64,000 nt of DNA from Odiellus spinosus (Eukaryota; Arthropoda; Arachnida; Opiliones; Phalangiidae), in assembly GCA_963920705.1 (NCBI GenBank), contig OY987233.1:11829459-11893458 (forward strand), in the 5' to 3' direction. The notes beneath the pieces are model-generated. The model searched no databases and had not been told where the DNA came from. It saw only the letters and a list, made by a program, of their open reading frames with translations. The stretch's first letter is position 1; the number at the start of each line of letters is the position of its first letter. Below, in pieces: positions 12,601-21,700 of the stretch. A program made the translations under genes and the position numbers.

Positions 12601-15600
12601 ATAGTATCATAAAATTAATAAATGTAATTCATAGGCATTCGAAAAATGGTGACAACCCCACTTTAATGCATTTTGGAAACCAAGGAATGAATTTTTTATC
12701 GGCCCCTTGAAGTCGATTTATGAGCTGCACAAGTTAACAGCTCTTTGTTTTAGTATGATAGGACTTAAAAAATATATATAAATTAAGGTCTCACTTTATA
12801 TTTGAAATCTTCAACTGCCAGCTTAAAGTTTTTGAGTTCAAAATCATCAGCTACATCAGCATAAGAATATGGATGTGTAGAGAAATCGCAGCTTGCCATC
12901 GGAACTCGCCCTATGTTGTACTCAAGACCTATAGAAGTTGTAAATTAATTAAATTTTAGAAGTAAATATTTTAAAGAGGAACTCTATTTTATAACACTCT
13001 TATGATAGTAGACTCAGAACCTAACCAGAAATCTTACAATGCTGCGCGCCATTTGCGAGACGGGGATAATCGATGGAAAGACCCAGAATTCTTTATCAAG
13101 GCTCTATCACGCTGACTTCAAGTATTTGCAAAGTTGGCGCCACATGAGGAAGCGGCCAGAAATACATGTTTTTTGAGGTTTAAGAGATTTCAAGTATGCG
13201 TTAGTAAATTAGATCAATTTGCATATTTTTAGAAACCCAAGGGATTGATAGATCAGATTATAGCATAAAAATTTATTCATCATGGCGCAGTGTCTGAACT
13301 AGGTAGATACGTGCTCTAACTTGGAAATGAGCACCTAACTTGCTTTTAAAAAATCTAAATCCCAAATTAAGAAAACAAACCTTCTTTTGAATAATAATCG
13401 TTCAAGAGCGTGTTTTGCATTTCTTGTGGCAGTGAAGCTATGTTAATGCCAGCGGCATCGGTAAAAGCTCCTCCAAATCCGAAAATTTCCTGGTATTGCT
13501 TGGTGGGATTAATACTAATTGTCACATTAGGAACTATTAAAAAAAAAAAGTAATCAGTTAATTAGATACAAACCTAATACCGCATATATCACGTGTCTTA
13601 AAGGGAGCATGCAACCTGAAACACAGTGATTTTTTTTTATCGATGCTTATAGATTAAATAGGCCTAATCCACAAGTGAAAAAAATTACAAACAAATATTA
13701 AACTTGAAATAAATTTAAAACTTAAACGAAAAATAGGCTTATAAGCTAGATTCATGGAGATCCAGAATTACTTCGAATTGAAGGATCATCGACCAATGAG
13801 AAAAGGCCCATCGACCAATGAGAAAAGGCCAACGATCAATGAGCAAAGGCCCATCGACCAATGAGCAAAGGCCCATCGACCAATGAGCAAAGGCCCATCG
13901 ACCAATGAGCAAAGGCCCATCGACCAATGAGCAAAGGCCCATCGACCAATGAGCAAAGGCCCATCGACCAATGAGCAAAGGCCCATCGACCAATGAGCAA
14001 AGGCCCATCGACCAATGAGCAAAGGCCCATCGACCAATGAGCAAAGGCCCATCGACCAATGAGCAAAGGCCCATCGACCAATGAGCAAAGGCCCATCGAC
14101 CAATGAGCAAAGGCCCATCGACCAATGAGCAAAGGCCCATCGACCAATGAGCAAAGGCCCATCGACCAATGAGCAAAGGCCCATCGACCAATGAGCAAAG
14201 GCCCATCGACCAATGAGCAAAGGCCCATCGACCAATGAGCAAAGGCCCATCGACCAAAGGCCCATCGACCAATGAGGCTATGCAATAACATTCGATTGTT
14301 CCTGATTGCATGAAGAAATTCAGGATTTACATGAATCTAGCTAAGCCTATTTTCCAAGTAAGTTTTAAATTTATTTCAAGTTTAATAATTGTTTGCAATT
14401 TTTTTACTGGTGGATTAGGCCTATTTAAACGCTAAGGAATCTATAAAAAATCACTTGTTAGGTTGCATTCTGATCTTTTCACACAGATGTATATATACAT
14501 ATATATCGCTTTTAAATCCATCTGTTTCGATAGAATCAGATATTATATTCGACAACTATATTCTCTATAATATTATTGTACTCAAAGTACTATACTTTTG
14601 ATCATACGTTTTGCTAATGTTACTTTTGTAATAGCTAAAAAATAATAATGTGAACCCTTAATTACCTTCTTGAAACTGCGTCGTGTCTATAGAATTTAAG
14701 GCTTGCTTTTTGGAGTCAACTTCGTATTTGTTTTTCGAAAATTTTAAAGTTGTTTTTTCGAATCGTTTTCCATCTCTACCTGTTTCGTATACTTGTACAT
14801 TTCCTGTTTTACTGGGTAGTATTTCATCTAAGTTATCGCAGTAAGTTTCGTTGCAAACGCATACCACGCTCTCTTGATCAAATTTTCTCGGTTTGCATGG
14901 TTTATTCGCACATGCTATAGAAAAACAGAAAGAGGGGGTCAAAGACTTCTTAAAAAAATCGTGTTCTGCTCCCTGACAGAAATACTTCATGGTTAGAATT
15001 TTCTTAAAGTGAGACTGTCGCGAATTTTTCATGAAGTCTGAATGAAAACTGAGTAGCTTTTCGGAAAAAAAAATTGTATTGAAGTGTTCTACTCCCAAAC
15101 AAGGGGTCGGACACTTAGTCAAAAACCCGTACACTCCCTTCGAAGTCACAAAATCAAATTCTAAAATCATTACACGAAATCCAAAAAAGATTTCGGATTT
15201 CGTCAAAATCCACTATTTTCCAAAAACTCTCTAGGATAGACATCCATTCCTATGGTTGGATGAAGGACGAATACTTTGGAATTGTTTGGCTGGGTTAAGT
15301 TAGGTTAGGATGGATATCCATTCCCAAGGTTGGATGAAGGACGAATACTTCATATTGGATTAGGTAAGGATATATTCATTCCCATGGTTAGATGAAGGAC
15401 AAATACTTTGTAAAAGGTTTGGCTGGGTTAGGTCAGGTTAGGCTAGACCTCCATTCCCATGGTTGGATGAAGGGCGATTACTTTGTAATAGTTTTACTGG
15501 GTTAGGTTAAGTAAGACGTTGGATGAAGGACAAAAACCTTGTATTGAGTTAGGTAAGAGGTGCATTCCCAAGGTTGTATCTGGGTCGAGCGTCGTATATT

Positions 15601-16232
15601 AGAGAAACGCTTACATCTCTAGAAAAGCTCTGCTATTTCCCAAAAGAGCAGCCGCCAACAGCAGTTTTGAGCTTCGCCGCTGTTTTTTGGAAATACTGTT
15701 ATGGGGTACACCCTTAAGCTCTATTTATACATTATATCAAAAATGTCTTTGTGAACAAAGACCCAGAAGGACTTGTTCATATCCAAAGTTGTAGGAATAT
15801 ACAGGTTCATAGCCTATTGAACTAGTAACGGCGTAGTAACTCGAAAATAGATAGTGGAAAAACTAGAAATTATTATTTTTGGCTCATATAATGACAATTC
15901 GGTTATTTGTTAGACTGCTTGATAAAATGAAATTTGATCAGATGTTACCAAATGGAACTGATGTGCTCTTTAACTTTTCATATACTTGAAATCTTAAATT
16001 ATTTAAATTAGATATTAGAAATAAAATTAAATCCAAGCATTGCAAATTAAAACTAATCTCTCGCCGTATATTAAAACAAAACAGATTAAATTGCCACATT
16101 TTTTAATATAATTATTTATTATGATTTGAAATATTCCACTAACATAAAATAATAATAAAAAAAATTACCCTGCAAAGTGAAGGCCAAAATAAGCGCTAGA
16201 ACGACGCGCAAGCCGATCTTTTCAAAAGCCAT
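3501..16232 (-). CDS. GBA1: Lysosomal acid beta-glucosidase (glucocerebrosidase), complete, 10 coding exons
   Basis: Hydrolyses glucosylceramide to glucose and ceramide in the lysosome (glycoside hydrolase family 30). Coding exons in order: 16232-16169, 14914-14666, 13533-13381, 12928-12795, 11610-11438, 9392-9149, 8411-8187, 6808-6645, 5464-5345, 3615-3501. All junctions are GT-AG and the phases agree. The 1641 nt encode 546 residues; human GBA1 has 536. Residues 1-22 form a signal peptide. The N-terminal Cys cluster (PCKP, then VCVCNETYC with a glycosylation sequon) matches the family. The acid/base glutamate is in TAENEPS (E278) and the nucleophile in ATEACYG (E384). Other family signatures are [58 protein letters not shown] and the C-terminal YIWWY. 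Some arthropods carry more than one GBA1 paralogue, so orthology is not settled. It is head to head with SMG6. Confidence 0.96.
3790..4960. repeat. Long foldback element in the last GBA1 intron
   Basis: The left arm at about 3840-4050 (GGTTAACCGTTAATCCATTG, then GGCTAGAAGATAGA) returns inverted at about 4690-4930 (TCTATCTTCTAGCC, GGATAAACGGTTAATC). An inner pair at about 4170-4215 and 4415-4440 (AAATTCTTCATAAACAAACT) is also inverted. Related arms occur near 43.75 and 46.45 kb. An (AT)n tract at 4518-4550 sits between the arms. Confidence 0.6.
5052..5285. repeat. Dispersed repeat family E, copy 1
   Basis: Shares the words ACGAGTAACT, AAATATATGAAA and GATTCGATCCGATTC..GAGCGCTA with copies at 32500-32665 and 33440-33625, and partly at 7495-7580. 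Its nature is unknown. Confidence 0.5.
5345..5464 (-). CDS. GBA1: GBA1 exon 9
   Basis: Residues 469-509, including [11 protein letters not shown] and the C-terminal beta-sandwich strand [11 protein letters not shown]. Both boundaries are GT-AG. Confidence 0.92.
5800..6070. repeat. Dispersed repeat family G, copy 1
   Basis: Matches 13030-13215 in order: ACGCTGCGC, GCCATTT..GAGAC..GGATAA.CGATGGAA, AAGGTTCTGAC, AAAGCTGGCGCCA, GGCCA.AAAT and AAGAGATTTCAA. Both copies lie in GBA1 introns. The open frames here are chance. Confidence 0.55.
6645..6808 (-). CDS. GBA1: GBA1 exon 8
   Basis: Residues 415-469, with [19 protein letters not shown] and [11 protein letters not shown]. The donor is GTAAGA, in phase 2. 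Confidence 0.95.
6809..8186 (-). other. GBA1 intron 7
   Basis: Holds a direct pair of a TGAGTTCAGCTTTGACA block at about 7050 and 7095, a fragment of repeat family E near 7500-7580, and a small foldback element at 7868-7985. Nothing else recognised. Confidence 0.6.
7868..7985. mobile_element. Small foldback element
   Basis: About 40 bases at the left (TCTAACAGTTCAAACAGTAC, GGGAATTAGTAGGAACTA) return inverted at the right (TAGTTCCCATAC, CCCGCACTGTTTGGCCCGTTAGA). It is about 118 bp, with no coding capacity. Confidence 0.6.
8187..8411 (-). CDS. GBA1: GBA1 exon 7 (nucleophile)
   Basis: Residues 340-414. Contains GVAFHWYLN and [10 protein letters not shown], whose Glu (E384) is the catalytic nucleophile, then [15 protein letters not shown]. 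The donor is GTAAGA, in phase 0. Confidence 0.96.
8412..9148 (-). other. GBA1 intron 6
   Basis: AT-rich. No repeat family or gene recognised. The GBA1-frame reading from exon 6 stays open some way into it, but without family similarity. Confidence 0.5.
9149..9392 (-). CDS. GBA1: GBA1 exon 6 (acid/base catalytic residue)
   Basis: Residues 258-339. [13 protein letters not shown] carries the proton-donor Glu (E278). It is followed by [14 protein letters not shown] and LMILDDQR. The exon ends at DK before GTGGCA, a weak donor; the frame reading on past it does not resemble the family. Confidence 0.95.
9838..11110. repeat. Large complex foldback element in GBA1 intron 5
   Basis: The left arm (about 9840-10200) carries several degenerate repeats of AACTAGCCCATCCCTCTTGT followed by AATAT. 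The right arm (about 10890-11090) carries the inverse (TTACAAGAGGGATGGGCT). An inner pair at 10313-10370 and 10660-10715 is also inverted: ACAAAAAAGAGGTTGCTTCG against TGCGAAGCAAGTACCTCTTT. A family C element sits between the inner and outer right arms. Confidence 0.6.
10730..10880. mobile_element. Family C short palindromic element, copy 1
   Basis: Begins near GGAAAAAAGTTAGTCTGATC and ends AGACTAACTTTTTTTGGTAA. The inside consists of mirrored AAGTCTT / AAGACTT words around CCCCAAGACCTCTTAAGACT. The same structure occurs at 23541-23719 and, in part, at 22922-23021. Confidence 0.7.
11105..11290. repeat. ATAGGAAA-rich repeat tract
   Basis: Many copies of AAATATAGGAAA-like words. An inverted relative (CCTATATTTTACTATATTT) lies at 59600-59690. 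Probably part of a dispersed element beginning CAGGGTGACCACTG at about 11119. Confidence 0.4.
11438..11610 (-). CDS. GBA1: GBA1 exon 5
   Basis: Residues 201-258, with [15 protein letters not shown] and [18 protein letters not shown]. The plus-strand frame over this region is a shadow. Confidence 0.95.
11684..12074. mobile_element. Short TIR element with hAT-like ends
   Basis: The left end is CAGGGCTCCCACCA. The right end, reverse-complemented, is CAGGGGCTCCCACCA. hAT transposon ends commonly start CAGGG. The flanks (..AGTTAA and AGTTATG) only hint at a target duplication. It is about 390 bp, AT-rich and non-coding, 74 bp from GBA1 exon 5. Confidence 0.5.
12425..12668 (+). mobile_element. Family B copy, right part
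   Basis: Shows AACTTAATCCAGAAAGTCAA, GCGTCAACCAATAGAGGTAT, TTTGAATATGGGGTTTTAAT, and the terminal CATTCGAAAAATGGTGACAA with CACTTTAA. The left part is degenerate. Confidence 0.6.
12795..12928 (-). CDS. GBA1: GBA1 exon 4
   Basis: Residues 156-200, with [15 protein letters not shown] and the [10 protein letters not shown] segment. The donor is GTGAGA, in phase 0. Confidence 0.95.
13030..13215. repeat. Dispersed repeat family G, copy 2
   Basis: Second copy of the block described at 5800-6070, recognisable from CAATGCTGCGCGCCATTTG, TAATCGATGGAAAGAC, GCAAAGTTGGCGCCAC and AAGAGATTTCAAGTATGCGT. Confidence 0.55.
13381..13533 (-). CDS. GBA1: GBA1 exon 3
   Basis: Residues 105-155, carrying [18 protein letters not shown] of the catalytic barrel. 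The acceptor follows TTTTTAATAG; the donor is GTTTGT, in phase 1. Confidence 0.95.
13599..14475. mobile_element. Family A palindromic element, copy 1, expanded by a minisatellite
   Basis: The left end AAAGGGAGCATGCAACCT and inner word AATAGGCCTAATCCA return inverted at the right (TGGATTAGGCCTATTTAAAC, then GTTAGGTTGCATTC). Inner arms with ATTCATGGAGATCC.GAAT and AATAGGCTTA are also inverted. The centre, normally one short CGACCAATGAGCAAAGGC stretch in this family, is a 22-bp tandem array here. It lies in GBA1 intron 2. Confidence 0.8.
13787..14276. repeat. Minisatellite, 22-bp unit, about 22 copies
   Basis: The unit contains CGACCAATGAGCAAAGGCCC plus two bases. Almost all units are identical. 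The two or three leftmost have AGAAAAGG or ACGATC variants, and the right end has a partial unit. The long minus-strand frames with repeated HWSMGLCSL are only translations of the array. There are no unique spacers, so this is not CRISPR. Confidence 0.95.
14666..14914 (-). CDS. GBA1: GBA1 exon 2 (Cys-rich N-terminus)
   Basis: Residues 22-104. Contains the conserved disulphide cysteines ([16 protein letters not shown]) at the start of the mature enzyme. A stretch near the exon end ([16 protein letters not shown]) looks longer than in mammalian enzymes. The open frame continues upstream past the acceptor into intron 1, but that part does not resemble the family. Confidence 0.93.
15106..15215. 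repeat. Fragment of the 1917-2912 TIR element
   Basis: GGGGTCGGACACTTAGTCAA followed by the same A-rich block with ACACGAAATCCAAAAA and GATTTCGGATTTCGTCAAAA. Only one end is present. It lies in GBA1 intron 1. Confidence 0.7.
15225..15580. repeat. Degenerate tandem repeat, about 70-90 bp unit
   Basis: Four to five diverged units contain CATTCCCATGGTTGGATGAA, GGACGAATACTTTG and GGGTTAGGTTAGG. It lies in GBA1 intron 1. The TTAGG words resemble the insect telomere repeat. Confidence 0.7.
16169..16232 (-). CDS. GBA1: GBA1 exon 1 (start and signal peptide)
   Basis: The ATG at 16232-16230 starts [18 protein letters not shown], a classic signal peptide with a Lys/Arg n-region and a Leu/Ala/Ile core. 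The exon ends in phase 1 at GTAATT. It encodes residues 1-21. Confidence 0.93.
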
Positions 16233-16639
16233 GGCGAACTAACTTGTTTGTTTCTTTGTGTCCCTGAAATAGTCTGATCCACTTCAATTTGATCTAATCT
16301 AATGATGTATTTATCAAACCGATTGATTATATTGACTTGCAAATATAGTTCTCTTCCATAGTTACTAAATGTGTTATTAAATTACCTATGATAGATGAGA
16401 ACTAAGAGACAATGGGTAGTATCAAAACAGCAATTTAAAAAGAATCCCAGATGGTCACTTACGTCAATGAAAAAGAATAATAATTATCAGAGATAGCGAC
16501 CTTTTTATTCATTTAAAAATTAATAAATGAATGGAAAATATGATGTAAAATAATCTTTATGCCCAAAAACATATTCTACGAGTTTTTCACAATTATTGGG
16601 CACTTTTTTGATATTAAATTTTTTAGGGTTATTAGATAA

Positions 16640-17350
16640 TAATAAATTTAGATATATATATTATATATATTATATACATTATACATATTATATACATTAT
16701 ACATTTATTAAATTAGTATTATATAATATATAATATAAAATATATATATAATATATATATGTATATAATAATTTAATATATATATGTATATAATAATTTA
16801 ATATATGTATGTATATAATAATTTAATATATGTGTAATGTATATAATATATATATGTATATAATAATTTAATATATGTGTAATGTATATAATATATATAT
16901 ATATAATAATAATATATATATATGTATATAATAATAATATATATATATATATGTAAATAATAATAATTTAATATATGTATGTATATAATAATTTAATATA
17001 TGTGTAATGTATATAATATATATATATGTATATAATAATAATTTAATATATGTATAATGTATATAATATATACATTATATTTTATATTATATATATATGT
17101 GTTTATATGTAAATGTGAATATATGTGTATGTATATGTATGTATATGTATATATGTGTATATGTATATATGTGTATATGTATATATGTGTATATGTATAT
17201 ATATGTATATGTATATGTATATGTATGTATGTATATGTGTGTATATTATCAAAAGGGGATAGAAAGTATCCCCTTTTGATATTATATGTATGTATATATG
17301 TATGTATATTTACATATATTTATATATATATTATATATATATTAAATTTA
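16640..17350. repeat. Compound AT / ATGT microsatellite
   Basis: About 700 bp made of TATATA, TATATGTGTA and TAATAATTTAATATATG words in several sub-blocks. It shifts from (AT)n with TAATAATTT inserts to (ATGTGT)n on the right. A perfect hairpin sits inside at 17248-17282. Translated frames of Tyr/Met/Val/Cys are not genes. Confidence 0.9.
17248..17282. other. Perfect hairpin within the microsatellite
   Basis: TATCAAAAGGGGATA, a GAAAG loop, then TATCCCCTTTTGATA: a 15-bp perfect stem, the only non-repeat sequence in this part of the tract. Confidence 0.8.
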
Positions 17351-17504
17351 AAATGTATATCAAATTTTTAGGTTAGGTTAAGCTAGGTTATTAGTATAGT
17401 GCCTTCATTTTTATGAAGCTCCGATTTTATTAAATGTTTTTGGGAAAGCTCTCGTTTAGAGAAAGTGCTCTTTTGGGAAACTGCTCATACTGAGTACACC
17501 CTTA

Positions 17505-17985
17505 GCCTAAATGTCAACGCTATTAATTAATCGCGTGTAACTTTAGTAATAACCGATTGCGGTGGGAAATTTTGGCAACAATTTTTATTTTAGAGCTTTT
17601 CTGAAAACTCCCCGAAAAATAATTCTGGATACGCAAATTCGTAAAGTCGCGTCACACTAAATTTTGAAACCGTTTTTAACCGTTTTGGAAATGTCAGACC
17701 GTAAAATTTTGTAGTCAGCTGTAAAGATCCATCGTCAGTAAAATAGTAAATGTAGTTATGAGCTTAAAAAGTTAATTTGAACATTCGAAACGGTTTGAAA
17801 ACTGTTCCAAAGTCCATTGTGAACGCGGCTTTAGTCGAAAGGAATTCTGTAAATTTGCGAATCCCGAATTATTTTTCGACAGTTTTCAGATTAGCTCTAA
17901 AATAAAAATTACGTTGCCAAATTTTTCCACCGTAAACCGTTATTAAGAAAGTTACAAGCGATTAATTAACAGCGTTGACATTTTG
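17505..17985. mobile_element. Foldback element between GBA1 and SMG6
   Basis: The left arm (AATGTCAACGCTATTAATTA, then CGGTGGGAAATTTTGGCAAC and TTTTATTTTAGAGCT) returns inverted on the right (AGCTCTAAAATAAAAATTAC, GCCAAATTTTTCCACCG, TTAATTAACAGCGTTGACAT). An inner inverted pair carries GAAACCGTTTT / AAAACGGTTTG. It is about 480 bp, non-coding, and ends about 650 bp before the SMG6 ATG. Confidence 0.7.
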
Positions 17986-18632
17986 GTTTCGGGAGGGAAA
18001 TAGGGACAATTCGCAGGACCTTGTCCGATAATTATAGCAAATGTAAATAACTTTTCTTATTTCCGTCCCTGCTTATAAAATGAACTGAACTGTGAAATAC
18101 AGGCTGCTAAAGCATAGACTCCTCCATCAAGCCCTTCGGCGGCGCTCGCGCTATAGTGATCGAGGAGGCTATGGCTAAAGTGTTATCCATATGGAAATTA
18201 AACTCATGGCGGAATTATTTCCATAAGAATCCATAGAGAAAATCAGCGTGAGAAATAATATGGGGGCACAGGACAAATGCCCACCATAGATAAATGAAAA
18301 ATAAATTGGATCCACAACCCTATCAACGTCACACGCCAAAAAAAAAAATATCAGGAACAGGAACGGAAATAAGAAAATTTTCTTATTGGACGAATGTCCA
18401 GTAACCCCCCTTAACAAATGGCTAGGCCTAATAAATTTTAAATTTGACACCATTAGCAGACAGCAGATTCGACTACCATCGCGATTCACATAAAATTTCT
18501 TGCCTCAATGCTTGGAATAACCCTACTGTTTGGTACTTTATCTAGTGAAATCTAGCCTGATTAAAGCAGTAAACTTATTTTTTTCCTAAGTGATAGTCAT
18601 GATGCGTTCTTAAAAATACAATAATTCTAACT
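17986..18632 (+). promoter_or_regulatory. Probable SMG6 promoter and 5' UTR region
   Basis: This is the sequence between the foldback element and the SMG6 start. It includes a locally GC-richer patch at 18120-18165 (CTTCGGCGGCGCTCGCGC). No TATA box or transcription start can be fixed. The minus-strand frame at 18175-18489 has no recognisable product and I treat it as chance. Confidence 0.35.
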
Positions 18633-18702
18633 ATGGCAAGCAATTTATTGACTAAAGTGAATGCGTCTATTTCAAACTGTGATTCTGAAGCTGATGAGGG
18701 AG
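18633..18702 (+). CDS. SMG6: SMG6 exon 1 (start)
   Basis: MASNLLTKVNASISNCDSEA, from an ATG in the context AACTATGG. It ends in phase 1 before GTAAGT, and exon 2 begins in the matching phase. The start is inferred from splice logic and open frame, since the family is poorly conserved here. Confidence 0.75.
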
Positions 18703-21700
18703 GTAAGTTTCCTTGAATAACTAAATTTTTTTATGTAGTTTCTTTTTGTTATTTTTAGTTACAAGGCTTCTGGGAAAATAATGTTTGTCATATAGAAAAC
18801 ATATAATTCAATAAGCTTATTTATCTAATCTTACTATATGTTAGCAGCTTTGATGTATCCTATACGAAGTGTCCAACCTAACTCTGTTAGTTGCTTTTAT
18901 CATAGATAATTTGTCTCTTTTGGTCCAGTTTACTGGCCAAATTTACTCTACTCTATTTAGGTCCATAAACCAGGCCTAAATAGGTCAACAGTTGTTGGGG
19001 AGCTATTTTGCAAGTTTCGAGGCATTGTATTTTACTGGCCAAATTAGAAGCAGCTGCGGGGGCTACATTATTTTCGTACATTTTTGGAAGTATTTCGTGC
19101 AAAGAATTCCGATAGCCAAACCACCACTAAATAATAATGTTTATTTCGTGTAATGAATTCCGATAGCCAAACCACCACTAAATAATAATGTTTATTAACT
19201 AAGACCTAGGGAGTTAGGAAGAAATATTTAAAATACCTTCCAACAACAGATGTTTGAGAAAATACATTGGAAAGTTTCAAATTTCAATGTTAAAATCCCG
19301 TAGGTTAGGTTAGCAGCACAATGTTGTAATCTATGGCATTTTAACATAGAAATTTGAAAATCCATTCTTCTCAATCTACCGCTGATCAGAAATTTCTTTT
19401 AGTATTTTTTTTTAACCACATAAAGTCTTATTCGATAGATGATGGGGGTTGGTTAACGAACTTCGTGCCATATAGGGCCGTAAACAGGGCCAAAATAGTG
19501 TAGCTCACGCTACCTCTTATAATTTGACCTGTAAAATACAACGCATTGGGCCAAACTAGTATATGGTTAATTTGGCGAAGAAACCGGGCCAAAATAGACA
19601 CAGCCCAAATTAATTTACAACATTCCACAACTTGGCCCCTCCCATGTTGTAGAAGAAGTAATGCATAAGTAAGGATCCTTTAACTAGTGGGAGGCATCCC
19701 TTGAACCTACCAAATGAGATTGCGTCACACTCATACAATTTTGAATATAGCCAATTGGGTCACTCCATGACAAAACACCATGTCGGCACCACTTACTTAG
19801 CTATTTCTAATTCAGTATATCGGCCGTTTTAGAGTTTTTGAATTATTTATTTTTATGAGCTTAGTAATGTTTGAAATGAAAAATTTTTTAACTGTAAAAA
19901 AGTATCCATGCGAATCTTTTATCTAAAAAATTGTTGTTATTATAATATGCCTTGTTGTAAACTTGATGCGTAGTTTACCTGAGCCATCCAGTATTTTTTT
20001 AAATACATAGATTTTGTTTACCAAATTATCTGTCGTGGAGAAGGTTTTTGACAGAATTTTCTCTTTGCGTCATATTTTATTGAAGGCGAAATTAAACTAC
20101 TGATTTCTTAAAAATATTATCTTATTAAAGTTGACGCAATTCAGGCCTTTTCAAATTGATCTCGCGTTTTAGAAACTAAAAAAATTCAAGAGGTTAGTTT
20201 TACATTCAGTGTGACGTCGGTTTTACAATTCATTGCAATTCGCTATCATAGAATAACCAAAGGAAAACCTAATTTGGTCAAATTAAAATGCTCTAGTTAG
20301 TTTGGGAAATAGATATTTTGGTCCACTTTAGTTAAATTCGGACTATTTCATGTGGTCTATTTGGTCTTTTATGAGAGTGTATTGAAATAAAAAGTAAAGC
20401 TGATGTCACTCATATGTAAAAACAGCGCTGTGAGTTTTTGAATTTCCGAAGATGAAATAGCCAGCTTTGTGCTAGATCAATTTGGTAAGGCCTAGATGAA
20501 TCGAGTTTAGTTTTTCGTGTTGATATGTGAAGCTCATAATGTTTCAGTTAAACATACTAATTATATATTTTTCTATGCAGGAATATTATCAATTGGGGTA
20601 CAATTTGACAATTTTGGATTGAATGAAGAGCTGAAAAACACTCAAAGCCTACTATTGAAAGACATAAAACGACCGTCTCTCGCGATCTATCGACCCGGAA
20701 TGGGATTATTGCATAAACATGGTCAGAAAACTAACGATTCTGATGAAGAAAGAGCGCCAGACGGAGAAGAAAACCATGATGAAATTATTTGGTCTAGCGC
20801 TCTAAATACTGGAAGCCCCGATTTATCCATGAGTGACTCCAAAGCTTTAATAAAAGATATGAACAATCTTAAAATATCAACGTCAACCTTCAAAAAGAAA
20901 AATGACCACGGCCATAAAATTAATAAAGAACCTTTGTCAAGTTCTCAGAAACAATGCCGTAACAAAAGACCAGATCAGCCAAAGTATATACCGAAACCTA
21001 AGATAGCCACTCAATCTCCTTCCCCTGATCCTACCGAAGCTGGATTAGATCCATGTTTTTTGTCTCTTACTCGTATTAGATCCCCAGTCCAAGTAGACAA
21101 AAATAGTTATACCGAAAAACTCGGAATTTTGGAGAAAAATCAAGCTCTGGAACATCAATTTCAAAACCCAAAAAGTGATTATATTCTAGCCGCTACGCAG
21201 CGCGATCAAAATAAATCTACAAACTTCTCTAGTTCTGTGATTAAACCTAAACAAAACAAAATAGACTCAAACAATTACAAAACAACGAGGCAATCAAATT
21301 CAAATCCATCCCAAAATTGGCAGAATTCCGATAATAAAATGAATATAAATAATTCTCGGCCAAACAGCTCTTTGTCAAATAAGAGTTACAGCCAAAATTC
21401 CCAGCGAGATAGTAAATCTGGAAGAAGGTTTAAAAAAGATAGAGATTCAAAGTGGGAAGAGAATTCATCCTATCAACGAGGAAGGTTTTCCCGCAATTCC
21501 AGGAAGGAAGAAACTAATTTAAACAACGTCGGTTTTACTATAGTTAATGAAACAGTGGCTAAACATCTAGTAAATGAGAATTACAAAATGGAGGAGGTAG
21601 TGCCACCTCCTACCAAGAGTAATAGCTCCTCACCTAGTAGAGACAATTCAATAAATATTAAAAGAGAAGAAAGTCCTAAACCGATTTCAAATGTAGTATT

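Larger units (their letters stand above)
16233..17504. other. Left part of the shared 5' region of GBA1 and SMG6
   Basis: The first few hundred bases upstream of the GBA1 ATG are unique sequence and would hold its 5' UTR and promoter. No TATA box or initiator can be called with confidence. The rest is occupied by the AT/ATGT microsatellite. Confidence 0.4.

Noticed and set aside
13739-14311. Three overlapping minus-strand frames of 151-190 residues
   Set aside because: All three frames are open because a 22-bp unit cycles through every frame. This is array translation only.
17057-17371. 104-residue Tyr/Met/Cys/Val frame
   Set aside because: Translation of an (ATGTGT)n microsatellite.
20517-20580. 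Upstream extension of the SMG6 exon 2 frame
   Set aside because: It lies before a CTATGCAG acceptor, has no ATG at its head, and exon 1 provides a phase-matched start.
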